Shown: positions 44,279 to 52,929 of the stretch, piece by piece
Position numbering within the stretch: position 1 is the first letter of the stretch
How the letters are laid out: each line of letters starts with the position of its first letter
NCBI GenBank assembly: GCA_003697085.1
Contig: RFFU01000037.1
Location: 1-64,000 of the forward strand
Reading direction: 5' to 3'
Origin: Candidatus Hydrogenedentota bacterium
GTDB lineage: Bacteria > UBA8481 > J006
DNA length: 64,000 bases
Notes under the pieces: generated by a model
What the model was told of the DNA's origin: nothing
Databases searched by the model: none
The model's input: only the letters and a program-made list of their open reading frames with translations
Program-made: the position numbers and the translations under genes

Positions 44279-44667
44279 GGCGGGTGGATCTGTAAGCCGG
44301 ATTCTGTCGAGGGCGACCATCTCTCTGGGATCCCGCTTGCGCGGAACCTCGAGCAACCTACCCGCGGCGCCAAGAACGCGGACCACGTTCCGGTCGGCCC
44401 GACACGAGGGCCGACGCGCACCGTCTACATGGTCTTGCTCCGGGCGGGGTTTGCCGTGCCCGCTCCGTCACCGGAGACGGCGGTGGGCTCTTACCCCACC
44501 GTTTCACCCTTGCCTGTGTTCCGAAAATCGGAACCATCGGCGGTCTCTTCTCTGTGGCACTTTCCGTCACCTTACGGTGCCTGGACGTTATCCAGCGCCC
44601 TGTCCTGTGGAGTCCGGACTTTCCTCATTCCGCTCGCGGCGGAACGCAGCCGCCCGATCCACCCGCC
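44279..44667 (-). ncRNA. rnpB: RNase P RNA (bacterial type A)
   Basis: Catalytic RNA that matures tRNA 5' ends. On the minus strand the 5' end GGCGGGTGGATC pairs with the 3' end GATCCACCCGCC (P1). The universally conserved blocks are present: GAGGAAAGTCCGGACTCCAC near the 5' end, GGTAAGAGCCCACCG in the middle, and ACAGAATCCGGCTTACAGAT at the 3' end. Length is about 389 nt. A TATAAT box lies seven bases upstream. Confidence 0.95.
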
Positions 44668-44674
44668 AAGAAGC

Positions 44675-44703
44675 ATTATATGCGAGGCGTGGAGTAATCT
44701 CCA
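44675..44703 (-). promoter_or_regulatory. Promoter of rnpB
   Basis: Minus strand: TGGAGA, a 17-base spacer, TATAAT, then seven bases to the P1 helix. The -10 is perfect; the -35 is weak, and it sits in a TGGAGATTACTCCA dyad. Confidence 0.7.
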
Positions 44704-44864
44704 CGGTCCAAACACCTTTTGGAGCATGCCAAGAAAGCGCCAATCCCGCCCCGCCGTTACGAATCGGTCGATGGAGGTCCCGGCGTCCTCGCCGGGACAA
44801 AGACGGGCGGAACATGGTCTCGCGGAAACGCCCGCCCCTCCGCCGCTTCGCTCGCCTCCGCGGG

Positions 44865-44940
44865 TCTAGAACCCGCGCTCCAATTTCCTCTTCCTTTTTC
44901 CCCTTTTGCCCTTTGCCTTTTGCCCTTTCTCTTCTCCCCG
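44865..44940. repeat. Composite repeat: CGCTCCAA junction plus pyrimidine tract (family E)
   Basis: ACCCGCGCTCCAATTTCCTC runs into CCTTTTGCCCTTTGCCTTTTGCCC. The same junction and tract occur at about 55.48 and 57.95 kb in the same orientation. It lies in the gap between rnpB and the hydantoinase gene (44668-45033), which otherwise holds nothing I recognise. Confidence 0.7.
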
Positions 44941-45033
44941 TTCCCGGCAACGTGATCCGGTCGGAGAATGTCTTCGCGCCGCTCTATTCCCCCGGTTTCG
45001 ATCGATTCCCGGGAAAACCGCTCCGGCGCCGCC

Positions 45034-46377
45034 TCAGAGTTTACCGCAAAACCGCCCTCGGCCGGGTTCCGCCCGGCATTCACCTTCGCTCACGATCTCT
45101 TCGCCCCGCGAGAAGACACGACGCACCCGCCCCCTCACCTTCCTTCCTTCCCACGGATTGTAACGCGCCGTCCCTACCCTCTCATCCGCGCGAATCACCC
45201 ACTCCTGCTCCGGATCGAAAAAGACGATATCCGCATCCGAGCCGACCGCGATCGTTCCTTTCCTCGGATAAAGACCGAACGCGCGGGCGGGGTTGGCGCA
45301 ACACAACGCCACCAGCCGTTCCATCTTCAGCCCCCGCTTCACCACCCCTTCGTCGTAAGTCAGAACAAGCAGCGTCTCGAGGCCGGGAAGCCCGCCCGGG
45401 GTTTTGGAAAAATCGTCGGCGGCACGCTTCTGTTCGATCGAGTAATCGCAATGGTCCGTCCCAAGACAATCGACCGTTCCCCGCAGGACCCTCTCCCACA
45501 GTCCTTCGACGGCCGTGCGGCTCCTCAAAGGCGGTTGAAGAATGAAACGCCAGGCGTCCGAGGTTTCATAGACGGATTCGTCGAGCGTGAGATACTGTGG
45601 GCAGGTCTCGGACCATATCACCTGCCCGCTTCTCCGCGCCGCCTCGATCACATCGACGGTTCTCGGCGAAGAATTGTGAACGATGTAGAGCACACATCCG
45701 GCTTCGGCCGCCAGGAAACAGGCTCGGTGAGCCGCCTCCACCTCGGCGAACTCCGGCCGCGCCCGGCCGTGAAAGCGCAGTGCGCGGTCCCCGCCGGCCA
45801 AAAGGCGCTCCGTCGCTTCCGTAACGATTGCGTCGTTTTCGGCGTGAAGCATTATGGGAAGTCCCGCCTTCGCGGCTCGGCCCATGATCTCCAAAAGCGC
45901 CGCGTCGTCCTGGTAATAATTCGGCCGATACGTCGTGTAAACCTTGACGGCGTCCACGCCCGCCGCGGCCATTTCCTCGAAAGACCCCGCCGCTCGCCGA
46001 TCCGTAACCATCATATGCAAGCCGTAATCGACGATCGCCTTTCCTCGAATCTCGGCTTGCCGCGCTTCCAACGCCTGCTCCCAACTCTGTCCCGGAAACT
46101 GCGTCGCGAAATCGAGCACGGTGGTGACCCCTCCCAACGCCGCCTCACGCGTACCGATCTCCCAATCGTCCGGGGTCGAATAGATTCCGGTATCGAGCCG
46201 AATGTGGAGGTGCGGATCGATCAGTCCGGGAAGAACGAGAAGCCCGCCGGCATCGAGCACCTCTTCCCCGTCGATAGGATCGAGATTGCCCATCGCCGTT
46301 ATCCGTTCGCCCTCGATCCGAAGATCGCACCTCCGGCTTTCGTTTTCCGTGACCACCGTTCCGTTTTTTATCAACAT
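45034..46377 (-). CDS. Dihydropyrimidinase/hydantoinase-type amidohydrolase
   Basis: A 447-residue cyclic amidohydrolase opening hydantoin or dihydropyrimidine rings. Metal-site residues are visible: GLIDPHLHIRLDTG (HxH), AVKVYTTY (carbamylated Lys), IMLHAEN and YIVHNSS (His), and LGTDHCDY (Asp). The end (NPARAFGLYPRKGTIAVGSDADIVFFDP) is typical of the family. Allantoinase and dihydroorotase are close relatives, so the substrate is not certain. It follows ychF by six bases on the same strand, with GGAG upstream of the ATG. Confidence 0.9.
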   Translation of the reverse strand: MLIKNGTVVTENESRRCDLRIEGERITAMGNLDPIDGEEVLDAGGLLVLPGLIDPHLHIRLDTGIYSTPDDWEIGTREAALGGVTTVLDFATQFPGQSWEQALEARQAEIRGKAIVDYGLHMMVTDRRAAGSFEEMAAAGVDAVKVYTTYRPNYYQDDAALLEIMGRAAKAGLPIMLHAENDAIVTEATERLLAGGDRALRFHGRARPEFAEVEAAHRACFLAAEAGCVLYIVHNSSPRTVDVIEAARRSGQVIWSETCPQYLTLDESVYETSDAWRFILQPPLRSRTAVEGLWERVLRGTVDCLGTDHCDYSIEQKRAADDFSKTPGGLPGLETLLVLTYDEGVVKRGLKMERLVALCCANPARAFGLYPRKGTIAVGSDADIVFFDPEQEWVIRADERVGTARYNPWEGRKVRGRVRRVFSRGEEIVSEGECRAEPGRGRFCGKL

Positions 46378-46383
46378 CGCCGC

Positions 46384-47466
46384 TCACACTCCTACTCGAA
46401 AATGCACGACGTCACCGTCACGCATGACATAATCCTTCCCTTCCAATCGAACGCGCCCCGCTTCACGCGCCGCCAGCATCGAACCACATCTGTCCAGATC
46501 CTCGAAAGCGACAACTTCAGCGCGAATAAAATGCTTCTCGAAATCGGAATGGATGATCCCGGCCGCTTGCGGTGCCTTCGTTCCCTTCCGAAACGGCCAC
46601 GCCCGCACTTCTTTCTCCCCGCCGGTGAGATACGTCTCCAGACCGAGAAGCCGGTACGCGGCCTTGACGAGCCGATCAAGGCCCGACTCCTTCAATCCCA
46701 TCGCCTCGAGAAATTCGCCGCGTTCCTCCTCCGGCATAGCGGCGATCTCGGCTTCCACTTCCGCCGAAACGACCACGACTTCCCCGCGATCCCTCAGTCT
46801 CTTTACCACGTCCAACGAATCCTCATTTCCCAAATCCTTCTCTCCGACATTGGCCGCAAAAAGCACCGGTTTTGCCGTCAGGAGAGAGAGTTCTCGGAAG
46901 AGAGGCGCCGTCTCTTCACGAACCGAGATCGCCCGCGCCGGCTCCCCACGCTCCAATGTCTCACGAACCTCTCGTAAAAACGCTTCCTCACTCCGTTTCG
47001 TCTTGTCCGTCCTGGCCACCCTCGCAACTTTTTCCAGCCGACGATCGACCGTCTGCAGATCCGCCAGAATCAACTCGGTCTCTATCAATTCCACATCCCG
47101 AAGGGGATTCACGTCGCCATGAACGTGAACGACGTTCTCATTGCTGAAACAGCGCACAACGTGACAGATGGCATCGACCTCGCGGATATTCGCGAGAAAT
47201 TGATTTCCCAATCCCTCTCCCTTGTGAGCATCCTTGACAAGACCGGCGATATCAACGAACCGCACGACCGCCGGCGTGACTTTCTCTGGAGAAAAAATTT
47301 CAGCAAGTCGATCAAGGCGTGAATCGCGCACAACGGCCATTCCGACATTCGGTTCAATCGTACAAAAGGGAAAATTCGAGGCCGCCGCGCCGGCGGAGGT
47401 CATTGCGTTAAAGAGCGTCGACTTGCCGACATTCGGAAGCCCCACGATTCCGATTCCTAGTGCCAA
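46384..47466 (-). CDS. ychF: Redox-responsive ATPase YchF (Obg-related P-loop ATPase)
   Basis: A 360-residue universally conserved ATPase that binds ribosomes and affects translation and oxidative stress. G1 is GIVGLPNVGKSTLFNA (8-23), and the switch region is PAVVRFVDIAGLVKDAHKGEGLGNQFL. In place of the GTP-specifying NKxD it has FAANVGEKD, the hallmark of ATP preference. The C-terminal TGS domain is LETYLTGGEKEVRAWPFRKGTKAPQAAGIIHSDFEK. First gene of a pair with the hydantoinase. Confidence 0.97.
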   Translation of the reverse strand: MALGIGIVGLPNVGKSTLFNAMTSAGAAASNFPFCTIEPNVGMAVVRDSRLDRLAEIFSPEKVTPAVVRFVDIAGLVKDAHKGEGLGNQFLANIREVDAICHVVRCFSNENVVHVHGDVNPLRDVELIETELILADLQTVDRRLEKVARVARTDKTKRSEEAFLREVRETLERGEPARAISVREETAPLFRELSLLTAKPVLFAANVGEKDLGNEDSLDVVKRLRDRGEVVVVSAEVEAEIAAMPEEERGEFLEAMGLKESGLDRLVKAAYRLLGLETYLTGGEKEVRAWPFRKGTKAPQAAGIIHSDFEKHFIRAEVVAFEDLDRCGSMLAAREAGRVRLEGKDYVMRDGDVVHFRVGV

Positions 47467-47722
47467 TGAATCTAACCATCCTTTCTCCGTCGGAAAATTA
47501 TCCTAAATCAGAAACACACGAAATACCAAGTTCGTGCCCAAACGAGAAGCCGCAAATGCGCGGCCGTATTTTGGAAGATAACCGGAAACGTCTGCGGGTG
47601 CCACCCTGAGGACATTTTCCACCGAAAACAAAGCCAAACGCGAATTTTCGGCCCTGCTTACCGTTCGCCCGCCGATAACCGTGGAAGGATGGCGGCCACT
47701 GGTATGAAAAAGTCACGGAACT
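47467..47722. other. Gene-free interval upstream of ychF
   Basis: Part of the 364-base gap between ychF and the radical SAM gene; nothing recognisable in this part. The rest of the gap holds element C copy 2 (47730-47796) and the start of element D (from 47823). Confidence 0.4.
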
Positions 47723-47729
47723 AGAATCG

Positions 47730-47796
47730 GTTTCATAAGTACCGGTACGGCCTCAGAAATCCTGCAATATCAAGGAGGAAGGGAGCCTTATGAAAC
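47730..47796 (+). repeat. 67-bp inverted-repeat element C, copy 2 (MITE-like)
   Basis: Perfect 10-bp terminal inverted repeats GTTTCATAAG/CTTATGAAAC. The interior TACCGGTACGGCCTCAGAAATCC is shared with copy 1 at 30045-30111. Same 67-bp length in both copies. Confidence 0.8.
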
Positions 47797-47822
47797 AGTT
47801 TCTAGAGAAAAGCAGGTGTATA

Positions 47823-47866
47823 TGAAACTGTCAAACTGTAAGAATGACACCTTTTTTGGGAGGGAT
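47823..47866 (-). repeat. Short dispersed element D, copy 2
   Basis: Reverse complement of the element at 21601-21645; shared core AAAAGGTGTCATTCTT. It overlaps the 3' end of the radical SAM gene and supplies its last codons (KKGVILTV). Confidence 0.7.
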
Positions 47867-49339
47867 CAGGTACTTTCGCTTTAGTCGGATCTTCGTCAGT
47901 TCCTTCAGATGCTCCAAAACCTCCTGTCCGAATTTCCGTTCGACCATCGCCAAATACGAGGGATTCGTATAGTAAAGATGCCAGGCCTCGTCCCGAAAAC
48001 CGATCACTTCGCCGGCCGGAACGTGCTCGGTCGGCAAAGGAAGCATCTCATAGGAATGCTGTGAGAAATCGTGCCAATGCTTCGGCAGTTCCCACCCCTT
48101 TTCCACGGCGTACCGATAAAGCGCCGAGCCGGGATAGGCCATCGCGCAGTAGAAGTTGGCCCATTCGCAGTTGAGTTCCACCGCCAGATCGAAGGTCGCT
48201 TGCATCGAATCATAATCCTCGTCGGGAAGACCGAATATGAAGTTCCCCAGCACGTTGATCCCGGCGCCTTGTATCTTCCTCACGATCGGAACGATGTCCT
48301 CCTCGTGAAACCGATCCTTCTCGACCCCCGACCTCACATGCTGACTCTTCGACTCGATTCCGAGGCAAAGCCAATGGAATCCGGCTTTCTCGAGTTTCTC
48401 GAGGAATCGGTCCTGGACCGTATCGACCCGCGCGTAAGCCCAGATGTTGAAGCCGTAATCGCGTTCGATGAGAAGTTCACACAGTCCAAGAACGTGATGC
48501 GGATTCAATACGAACATTTCATCCGCGATCTTGATGTTTCGCACCCCGTATCGTTCCGCCAAAACCTCGAATTCCCGAATCACGAACTCCGGTTCCCAAC
48601 ATCGCAGCGCCGGTTTCTCGAAAGGAGCGTTGATGCAACAGAAGGAGCAGGTGAACGGGCAACCGAGACTGGTGTAGAGTGACGCGTACGGCCGGCGCTC
48701 CATGATATGCGTGAAACAATGCCAATTGTGCGCTCGATAGGCCTTCATCGGCAAGAGATCCCACGCAATACCGGGAAGCCTTCGCGAAAGATCCCGTTGC
48801 GGAATCATCGGCGCGGGATGCGTGAAGACCTCCTCGCCGTTGGATCGGTACCAGAGCCCTGGGATTCGCGAGAGTTTGACCGGATCGTCGAGCCGATCGC
48901 AGCCGAGAAGGCCCTCGAGTGTATCGAGCCCTTCGCCCTGCGCGACGAAATCGGCCGCTGTCTCCCGCAAAGTCCGCTTCGGCAGCGCCGAGGGATGTCC
49001 GCCGAGGATCACGACGGGTCTGGCCGCGTTCTCCTCCTTCAAGGCACGGCAAACCTCCTGAGCCGCCGTCATATTCTGCGTCGAGGCGGACGGCTGTTGG
49101 CCGTAAACGACGACGGCGACCATTCGGGACGGCTCTTCAGATACGTCCCGAACGATCTCCTCGCTCGTCTTTCCTTCAGCCTCCTGATCAATGATGCGAA
49201 CAGAATAACCCGAATTCCGAAGCCCGCTTGCCAGAAGGCCGGCCCAAATCGGAGGTTCTATCGCAGCATACGACCCCGCCAATTCCTGATAGATAACCTT
49301 ATTATTCCCCGGCGCGACAATGGTAATATCCAACGGCAA
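47831..49339 (-). CDS. B12-binding domain radical SAM protein
   Basis: A 502-residue Fe-S enzyme. An N-terminal cobalamin-binding-type domain (PLDITIVAPGNNKVIYQ, VILGGHPSALPKRTLRE, DFVAQGEG) precedes the radical SAM barrel with cluster motif TSLGCPFTCSFCCI (CxxxCxxC) and GIESKSQHVRSGVEKD. It is typical of methyltransferases/cyclases acting on lipids or other unactivated carbons; substrate unknown. I start at TTG 49339, with AAGGAG seven bases upstream; the 82 extra Arg-rich codons of the ORF track look non-coding. The C-terminal KKGVILTV is encoded by repeat element D. Confidence 0.85.
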   Translation of the reverse strand: MPLDITIVAPGNNKVIYQELAGSYAAIEPPIWAGLLASGLRNSGYSVRIIDQEAEGKTSEEIVRDVSEEPSRMVAVVVYGQQPSASTQNMTAAQEVCRALKEENAARPVVILGGHPSALPKRTLRETAADFVAQGEGLDTLEGLLGCDRLDDPVKLSRIPGLWYRSNGEEVFTHPAPMIPQRDLSRRLPGIAWDLLPMKAYRAHNWHCFTHIMERRPYASLYTSLGCPFTCSFCCINAPFEKPALRCWEPEFVIREFEVLAERYGVRNIKIADEMFVLNPHHVLGLCELLIERDYGFNIWAYARVDTVQDRFLEKLEKAGFHWLCLGIESKSQHVRSGVEKDRFHEEDIVPIVRKIQGAGINVLGNFIFGLPDEDYDSMQATFDLAVELNCEWANFYCAMAYPGSALYRYAVEKGWELPKHWHDFSQHSYEMLPLPTEHVPAGEVIGFRDEAWHLYYTNPSYLAMVERKFGQEVLEHLKELTKIRLKRKYLIPPKKGVILTV

Positions 49340-49626
49340 GCAGAGTCTCCTTCTTCTCTCCCTTGGTCGTTTTCCTCTCGCCCCCCAGCCTTGCTCCCGC
49401 CGGGACAGCGCCCCGCCTCGACGGCTTCGAGGAACGATTTGGCCTCGTTTCATCTTCTCCTTTTGAAACTCCATTATAACCGAATCACCCTTCTGAAAGA
49501 AAAACTTTCCGGAAAGAGAACACCGTGCTCTCCTCCCCACGGATCGGCGGCGGCGGACGAATCCCTCCCTTTCTTCCATTCCCATCCTCGTTTATGATTT
49601 TCCATAGAGGAAGGAGGGAGGAAAGT

Positions 49627-50331
49627 ATGCCACGGATCGTGTTGAAAACGAACCGCTGCGGTGCCGTTTTTCGCTTCTCTTTCCATAAAAAACACACCCT
49701 CCTGTCGTCGCCTCGCCCGATACAGATTCCTCTCCACTCGAGCGGATTCCCCTTTTCGAGATTCCGGACGCTCTTGCTGACACTCGTCTTCTCAACAGCC
49801 GTTTCCGGATGCGGAGGTTCCACCTCGCCGTCTTCCCGTTCCTCTTCCGCGTCTTCGCTCCGCGCCGCCACGACCTCGTTCCCCGCGGTTCAGGAAGAAT
49901 CGGACTCGGTCCCCGCGCTCCCGGCTCTTCCCGAAAAGGTCGGTTCCTGGACGATCTCGGAAAGACGCACGTTCGAGAGCGAATCCCTTAGCGAACTCAT
50001 CGACGGAGCCGCCGACGCCTACCTTTCGCTTGGTTTTCGCAAGGCCGATTATGCCGTCTATTCTCATCCCGGCGGCTTCGAACTCGAGGTGATGCGGTTC
50101 GAGATGACGTCTCCGGCCGCCGCGCACGGAGCCCTGACGCGAGACGCGGCTCCGGACGACCAGAGGCTTCCCTTCGGAACCGAAGCCTACCAGGGACCGC
50201 AAATGATTGCGGCCCGGCGCGGACAGTACTACACCCGGATTCAAGGTTTCGACGACCGCGACGAAGTGTACGCGGGAATGAGCGAAATCGCCCGAGCGGT
50301 CCTCGGGCTGGGTTCGGAGTCCTCTCGATGA
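49627..50331 (+). CDS. Exported lipoprotein, DUF6599-like
   Basis: A 234-residue protein. A signal segment ends in STAVSGC (good lipobox VSGC), then a Ser-rich linker. A compact domain follows: VGSWTISERRTFESESLSELIDGAADAYLSLGFRKADYAVY, then GGFELEVMRFEM. This resembles the DUF6599 pattern (ExLxxxIDGAADxYLxxGF). Function unknown. GGAGGGAGGAAAGT precedes the ATG at 49627. It overlaps the Tat-exported DUF362 gene by ATGA and heads a four-gene coupled operon with a polyferredoxin and a spermidine-synthase-like membrane protein. Confidence 0.75.
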   Translation: MPRIVLKTNRCGAVFRFSFHKKHTLLSSPRPIQIPLHSSGFPFSRFRTLLLTLVFSTAVSGCGGSTSPSSRSSSASSLRAATTSFPAVQEESDSVPALPALPEKVGSWTISERRTFESESLSELIDGAADAYLSLGFRKADYAVYSHPGGFELEVMRFEMTSPAAAHGALTRDAAPDDQRLPFGTEAYQGPQMIAARRGQYYTRIQGFDDRDEVYAGMSEIARAVLGLGSESSR

Positions 50332-51281
50332 AATTCCGCGAAGAATCCTATCGCGTATCGAATTGGAGCCGTCGTGAATTTCTGTCGGAGACCTTACTCG
50401 TCGCGGCAGCGTTGACCGCCGGATGCGGCCGCGCCGCGCCGGCCGCCCCCAACGGCCTGCCTCTCCGTCGCCGCCCCAGAACCGGCTTGAAGAAGGTCTT
50501 GGCTGTCGTCCGCGGAACCGATATCCCGGCGCAGGTCCGCGCGGCTTTCTCGGCGCTGGGGGGACTGGAACGAATCATATCTCCCGGAATGACCGTCCTC
50601 ATCAAGCCTAACATGAGCTGGGCTCGGCGGCCCGAACAGGCGGCGACGACGCATCCCGAAGTGGTCGGCGGCGTCGTTCGTCTCTGCCGCGAATGCCGCG
50701 CGGCGAAGATCCTCGTTCTCGACAACACCTGCAACAACGCCCGGCGCTCCTACGCCCTTTCCGGCATCGCCGCCGCGGCACGGAAGGCCGGAGCCGAGGT
50801 GCAGCACCTCTCCTCCGCCGATATGGTCCGGATTCCTCTTCCACAGCCCGCTCCGTTTCCGGAATGGCCGATCGCGCGCGCCGCGCTCGAAGCCGACGTG
50901 ATCATCAACCTCCCCGTCGCCAAGCATCACTCCCTCTCCCGCGTCTCACTCGGTGTCAAGAACCTTATGGGATTGATCGGCGACGACCGGGGCGATTGGC
51001 ACAAGGTCCTTCCCCCGTCCCTCCTGGCGCTCCAGAAGATTCTCGTTCCCGAGGTGACGCTTCTCGACGCTACTCGCATCCTGATGAATCACGGTCCCCA
51101 AGGGGGACGTCTCGACGATGTCCGCCGAATGAATCTCGTCGCGGCCTCACCCGATCCGTTTGCGATCGAATCCTTCGGAGCGGAAATTCTCGAAGCCGGC
51201 CCGGACGAGGTTCCCCTGCTTACCGAGGCTCGGAAACGAAAACTGGTCGCTCCCTTGCCGCGCCTTGAAGAATCCCTCTGA
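50328..51281 (+). CDS. Tat-exported DUF362 protein
   Basis: A 317-residue protein with a twin-arginine signal (NWSRREFLSETLLVAAALTAGC), the cysteine suggesting possible lipidation. The DUF362 core follows: TVLIKPNMSWARRPEQAATTHPEVVGGVV, ILVLDNTCNN, DVIINLPVAKHHSLSRVSLGVKNLMGLIGDDRG, and DPFAIESFGAEIL at the end. Tat export implies folding with a cofactor before transport. Second DUF362 gene of the window (the other, at 22578, lacks a signal). Coupled on both sides within the operon; function of the family is not established. Confidence 0.85.
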   Translation: MKFREESYRVSNWSRREFLSETLLVAAALTAGCGRAAPAAPNGLPLRRRPRTGLKKVLAVVRGTDIPAQVRAAFSALGGLERIISPGMTVLIKPNMSWARRPEQAATTHPEVVGGVVRLCRECRAAKILVLDNTCNNARRSYALSGIAAAARKAGAEVQHLSSADMVRIPLPQPAPFPEWPIARAALEADVIINLPVAKHHSLSRVSLGVKNLMGLIGDDRGDWHKVLPPSLLALQKILVPEVTLLDATRILMNHGPQGGRLDDVRRMNLVAASPDPFAIESFGAEILEAGPDEVPLLTEARKRKLVAPLPRLEESL

Positions 51282-52929
51282 TTCCGGCGACGCCCGACCG
51301 TCTCCGGGCCGGTTCCGCCCCTTCGTTCAGGCGGCCTTCTTCGCCGCCGCTTGCTTCGCCGTTCTCGAAACCGTCTTCCCGCTTCCCGACTGGAACCCCA
51401 ATCTTCTCGTTCGTTTCTCACCTCTTCTCGCTCTGACGACCTTTCTCTCCGGAGGAATCGTCTCTTTCTTCCTTCCCTCCCTCCTGCTCATCCTCTCGGC
51501 TCTTGTCGCGGGCCGCGTCTTCTGCGGGTGGGCCTGCCCCGTCGGAGCCTTCCTCGACCTTTGGGACACCGCGCTTCGCCGCTTCCTTCGTATCCGCCGC
51601 TTGCGCCGCCCTCAACGTCTCGATGCCCACTCTCTCCCACGCACCTTCAAGTTCTTCATCCTCGCCCTCGTTCTCCTCGCCGCCGCCTTCGGAATCGGTC
51701 TCGCCGGTTGGTTCGATCCGCTCTCCCTCTTCGTCCGTACCACAACCAACGTCTTTCTTCCCGGTCTCGACCACCTCCTCTTCCTCCTTCACAAAAATCC
51801 CTTGACCGGTCGCACGTTCTCCTTCGCCGATGAATTCTTTCGAAGACGGTTTCTTCTCGAGGAACCTTTTCCCCTTCACGACACCTTCCTTGTCGCAGCC
51901 TTCTTCCTCTTCGTGCTTCTTCTCTCCTTCCTTGGTTCCCGCGCCTGGTGCCGTTTCGTCTGCCCGCTCGGAGCACTCCTCGGCCTTCTCTCCCCCAAGC
52001 CCCGCTATCGCCGTCTCGTGTATTCCGACCTTTGTACCGAATGCGGGCGGTGTACCGTCAAATGTCCACCGCGCGCCATAGCCCGTTCCGGCCGAACCAC
52101 CGAGGCCCCCGAATGCTTGCTCTGCATGGAATGCGGAACGGAATGCCCCGAGAACGCCATTCGTTACTCTCCCGCCTCCGAACGAGACGAACCTCTCCTG
52201 GATCCGAAACGAAACGTCGCTCTGACACGACGCGGTCTCTTCGCGGGAACGATCGCCGGCTTCGTGATCGGCCCGCTCTTGAAACCCTCTTCCGATGAGA
52301 ATCCCGGGGTGATCCGCCCCCCCGGAGTCGCCTCCGAAAGAGAATTCCTCTCGCGTTGCATCCGTTGCGCGGAATGCGTGCGCGTCTGTCCCTCCGCCGG
52401 CTTGCGACCGACCGGTTTCGAAACCGGCCTCTCCGGGCTCTGGGCTCCGCGGCTGGTGCCCCGCACCGGTTACTGTGAATATACCTGCAATGACTGCGGA
52501 AAGGTCTGTCCAACCGGCGCCATCCCGAACCTTTCCCTCGTGGAAAAACAAAAAGCCGTGCTCGGACTCGCGCGCATCGATAAACACCGCTGTATCCCTT
52601 GGCACGAGGGGGAGCCGTGCGTCGTCTGCGAGGAGTTCTGTCCGACCCCGACCAAGGCCATCAAACTTTCCCACGAAAAGATCACAGTGAAAGGAACCGT
52701 CAAAGCGGTGCGCGCGCCGAAGGTCGTCGAGAAGGACTGCATCGGATGCGGCATCTGTGAGACGATGTGTCCGGTGGACGGACCGGCCGCGATCCGTATC
52801 TTCCCTTCTCCGCATCCGTCCGAAAAACCCGTTCGGCACGAGAGCGCGCGATCGACGGCCGCGGCACATCGCGATTTTCGGACCGGTTTCGATCATCAAC
52901 CTCCCGCCTCGGCCTGCAAAATCTCATGA
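51265..52929 (+). CDS. Membrane-bound polyferredoxin (NapH/CcoG-like 4Fe-4S protein)
   Basis: A 554-residue protein. Five or so N-terminal helices carry the NapH-type motifs CGWACPVGAFLD and CRFVCPLGALLG. Cytoplasmic or periplasmic ferredoxin motifs follow: CTECGRCTVKCP, CLLCMECGTECP, CIRCAECVRVCP, CEYTCNDCGKVCP, CVVCEEFCP and CIGCGICETMCP, enough for about four to six [4Fe-4S] clusters. A mid-protein Tat-like TRRGLFAGTIAG segment is also present. It should carry electrons across or along the membrane. TTG at 51265 is the only near start (17-base overlap; no RBS). ATGA overlap with the next gene. Confidence 0.82.
   Translation: MKNPSDSGDARPSPGRFRPFVQAAFFAAACFAVLETVFPLPDWNPNLLVRFSPLLALTTFLSGGIVSFFLPSLLLILSALVAGRVFCGWACPVGAFLDLWDTALRRFLRIRRLRRPQRLDAHSLPRTFKFFILALVLLAAAFGIGLAGWFDPLSLFVRTTTNVFLPGLDHLLFLLHKNPLTGRTFSFADEFFRRRFLLEEPFPLHDTFLVAAFFLFVLLLSFLGSRAWCRFVCPLGALLGLLSPKPRYRRLVYSDLCTECGRCTVKCPPRAIARSGRTTEAPECLLCMECGTECPENAIRYSPASERDEPLLDPKRNVALTRRGLFAGTIAGFVIGPLLKPSSDENPGVIRPPGVASEREFLSRCIRCAECVRVCPSAGLRPTGFETGLSGLWAPRLVPRTGYCEYTCNDCGKVCPTGAIPNLSLVEKQKAVLGLARIDKHRCIPWHEGEPCVVCEEFCPTPTKAIKLSHEKITVKGTVKAVRAPKVVEKDCIGCGICETMCPVDGPAAIRIFPSPHPSEKPVRHESARSTAAAHRDFRTGFDHQPPASACKIS

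Noticed and set aside
44163-46977. Long plus-strand ORFs (460 and 669 residues) across rnpB, the hydantoinase and ychF genes
   Set aside because: They run through RNase P RNA and antisense to well-supported genes; Arg/Pro-rich composition.
51418-52899. 493-residue minus-strand ORF opposite the polyferredoxin
   Set aside because: Highly charged shadow with no domain; the Fe-S motifs are on the plus strand.
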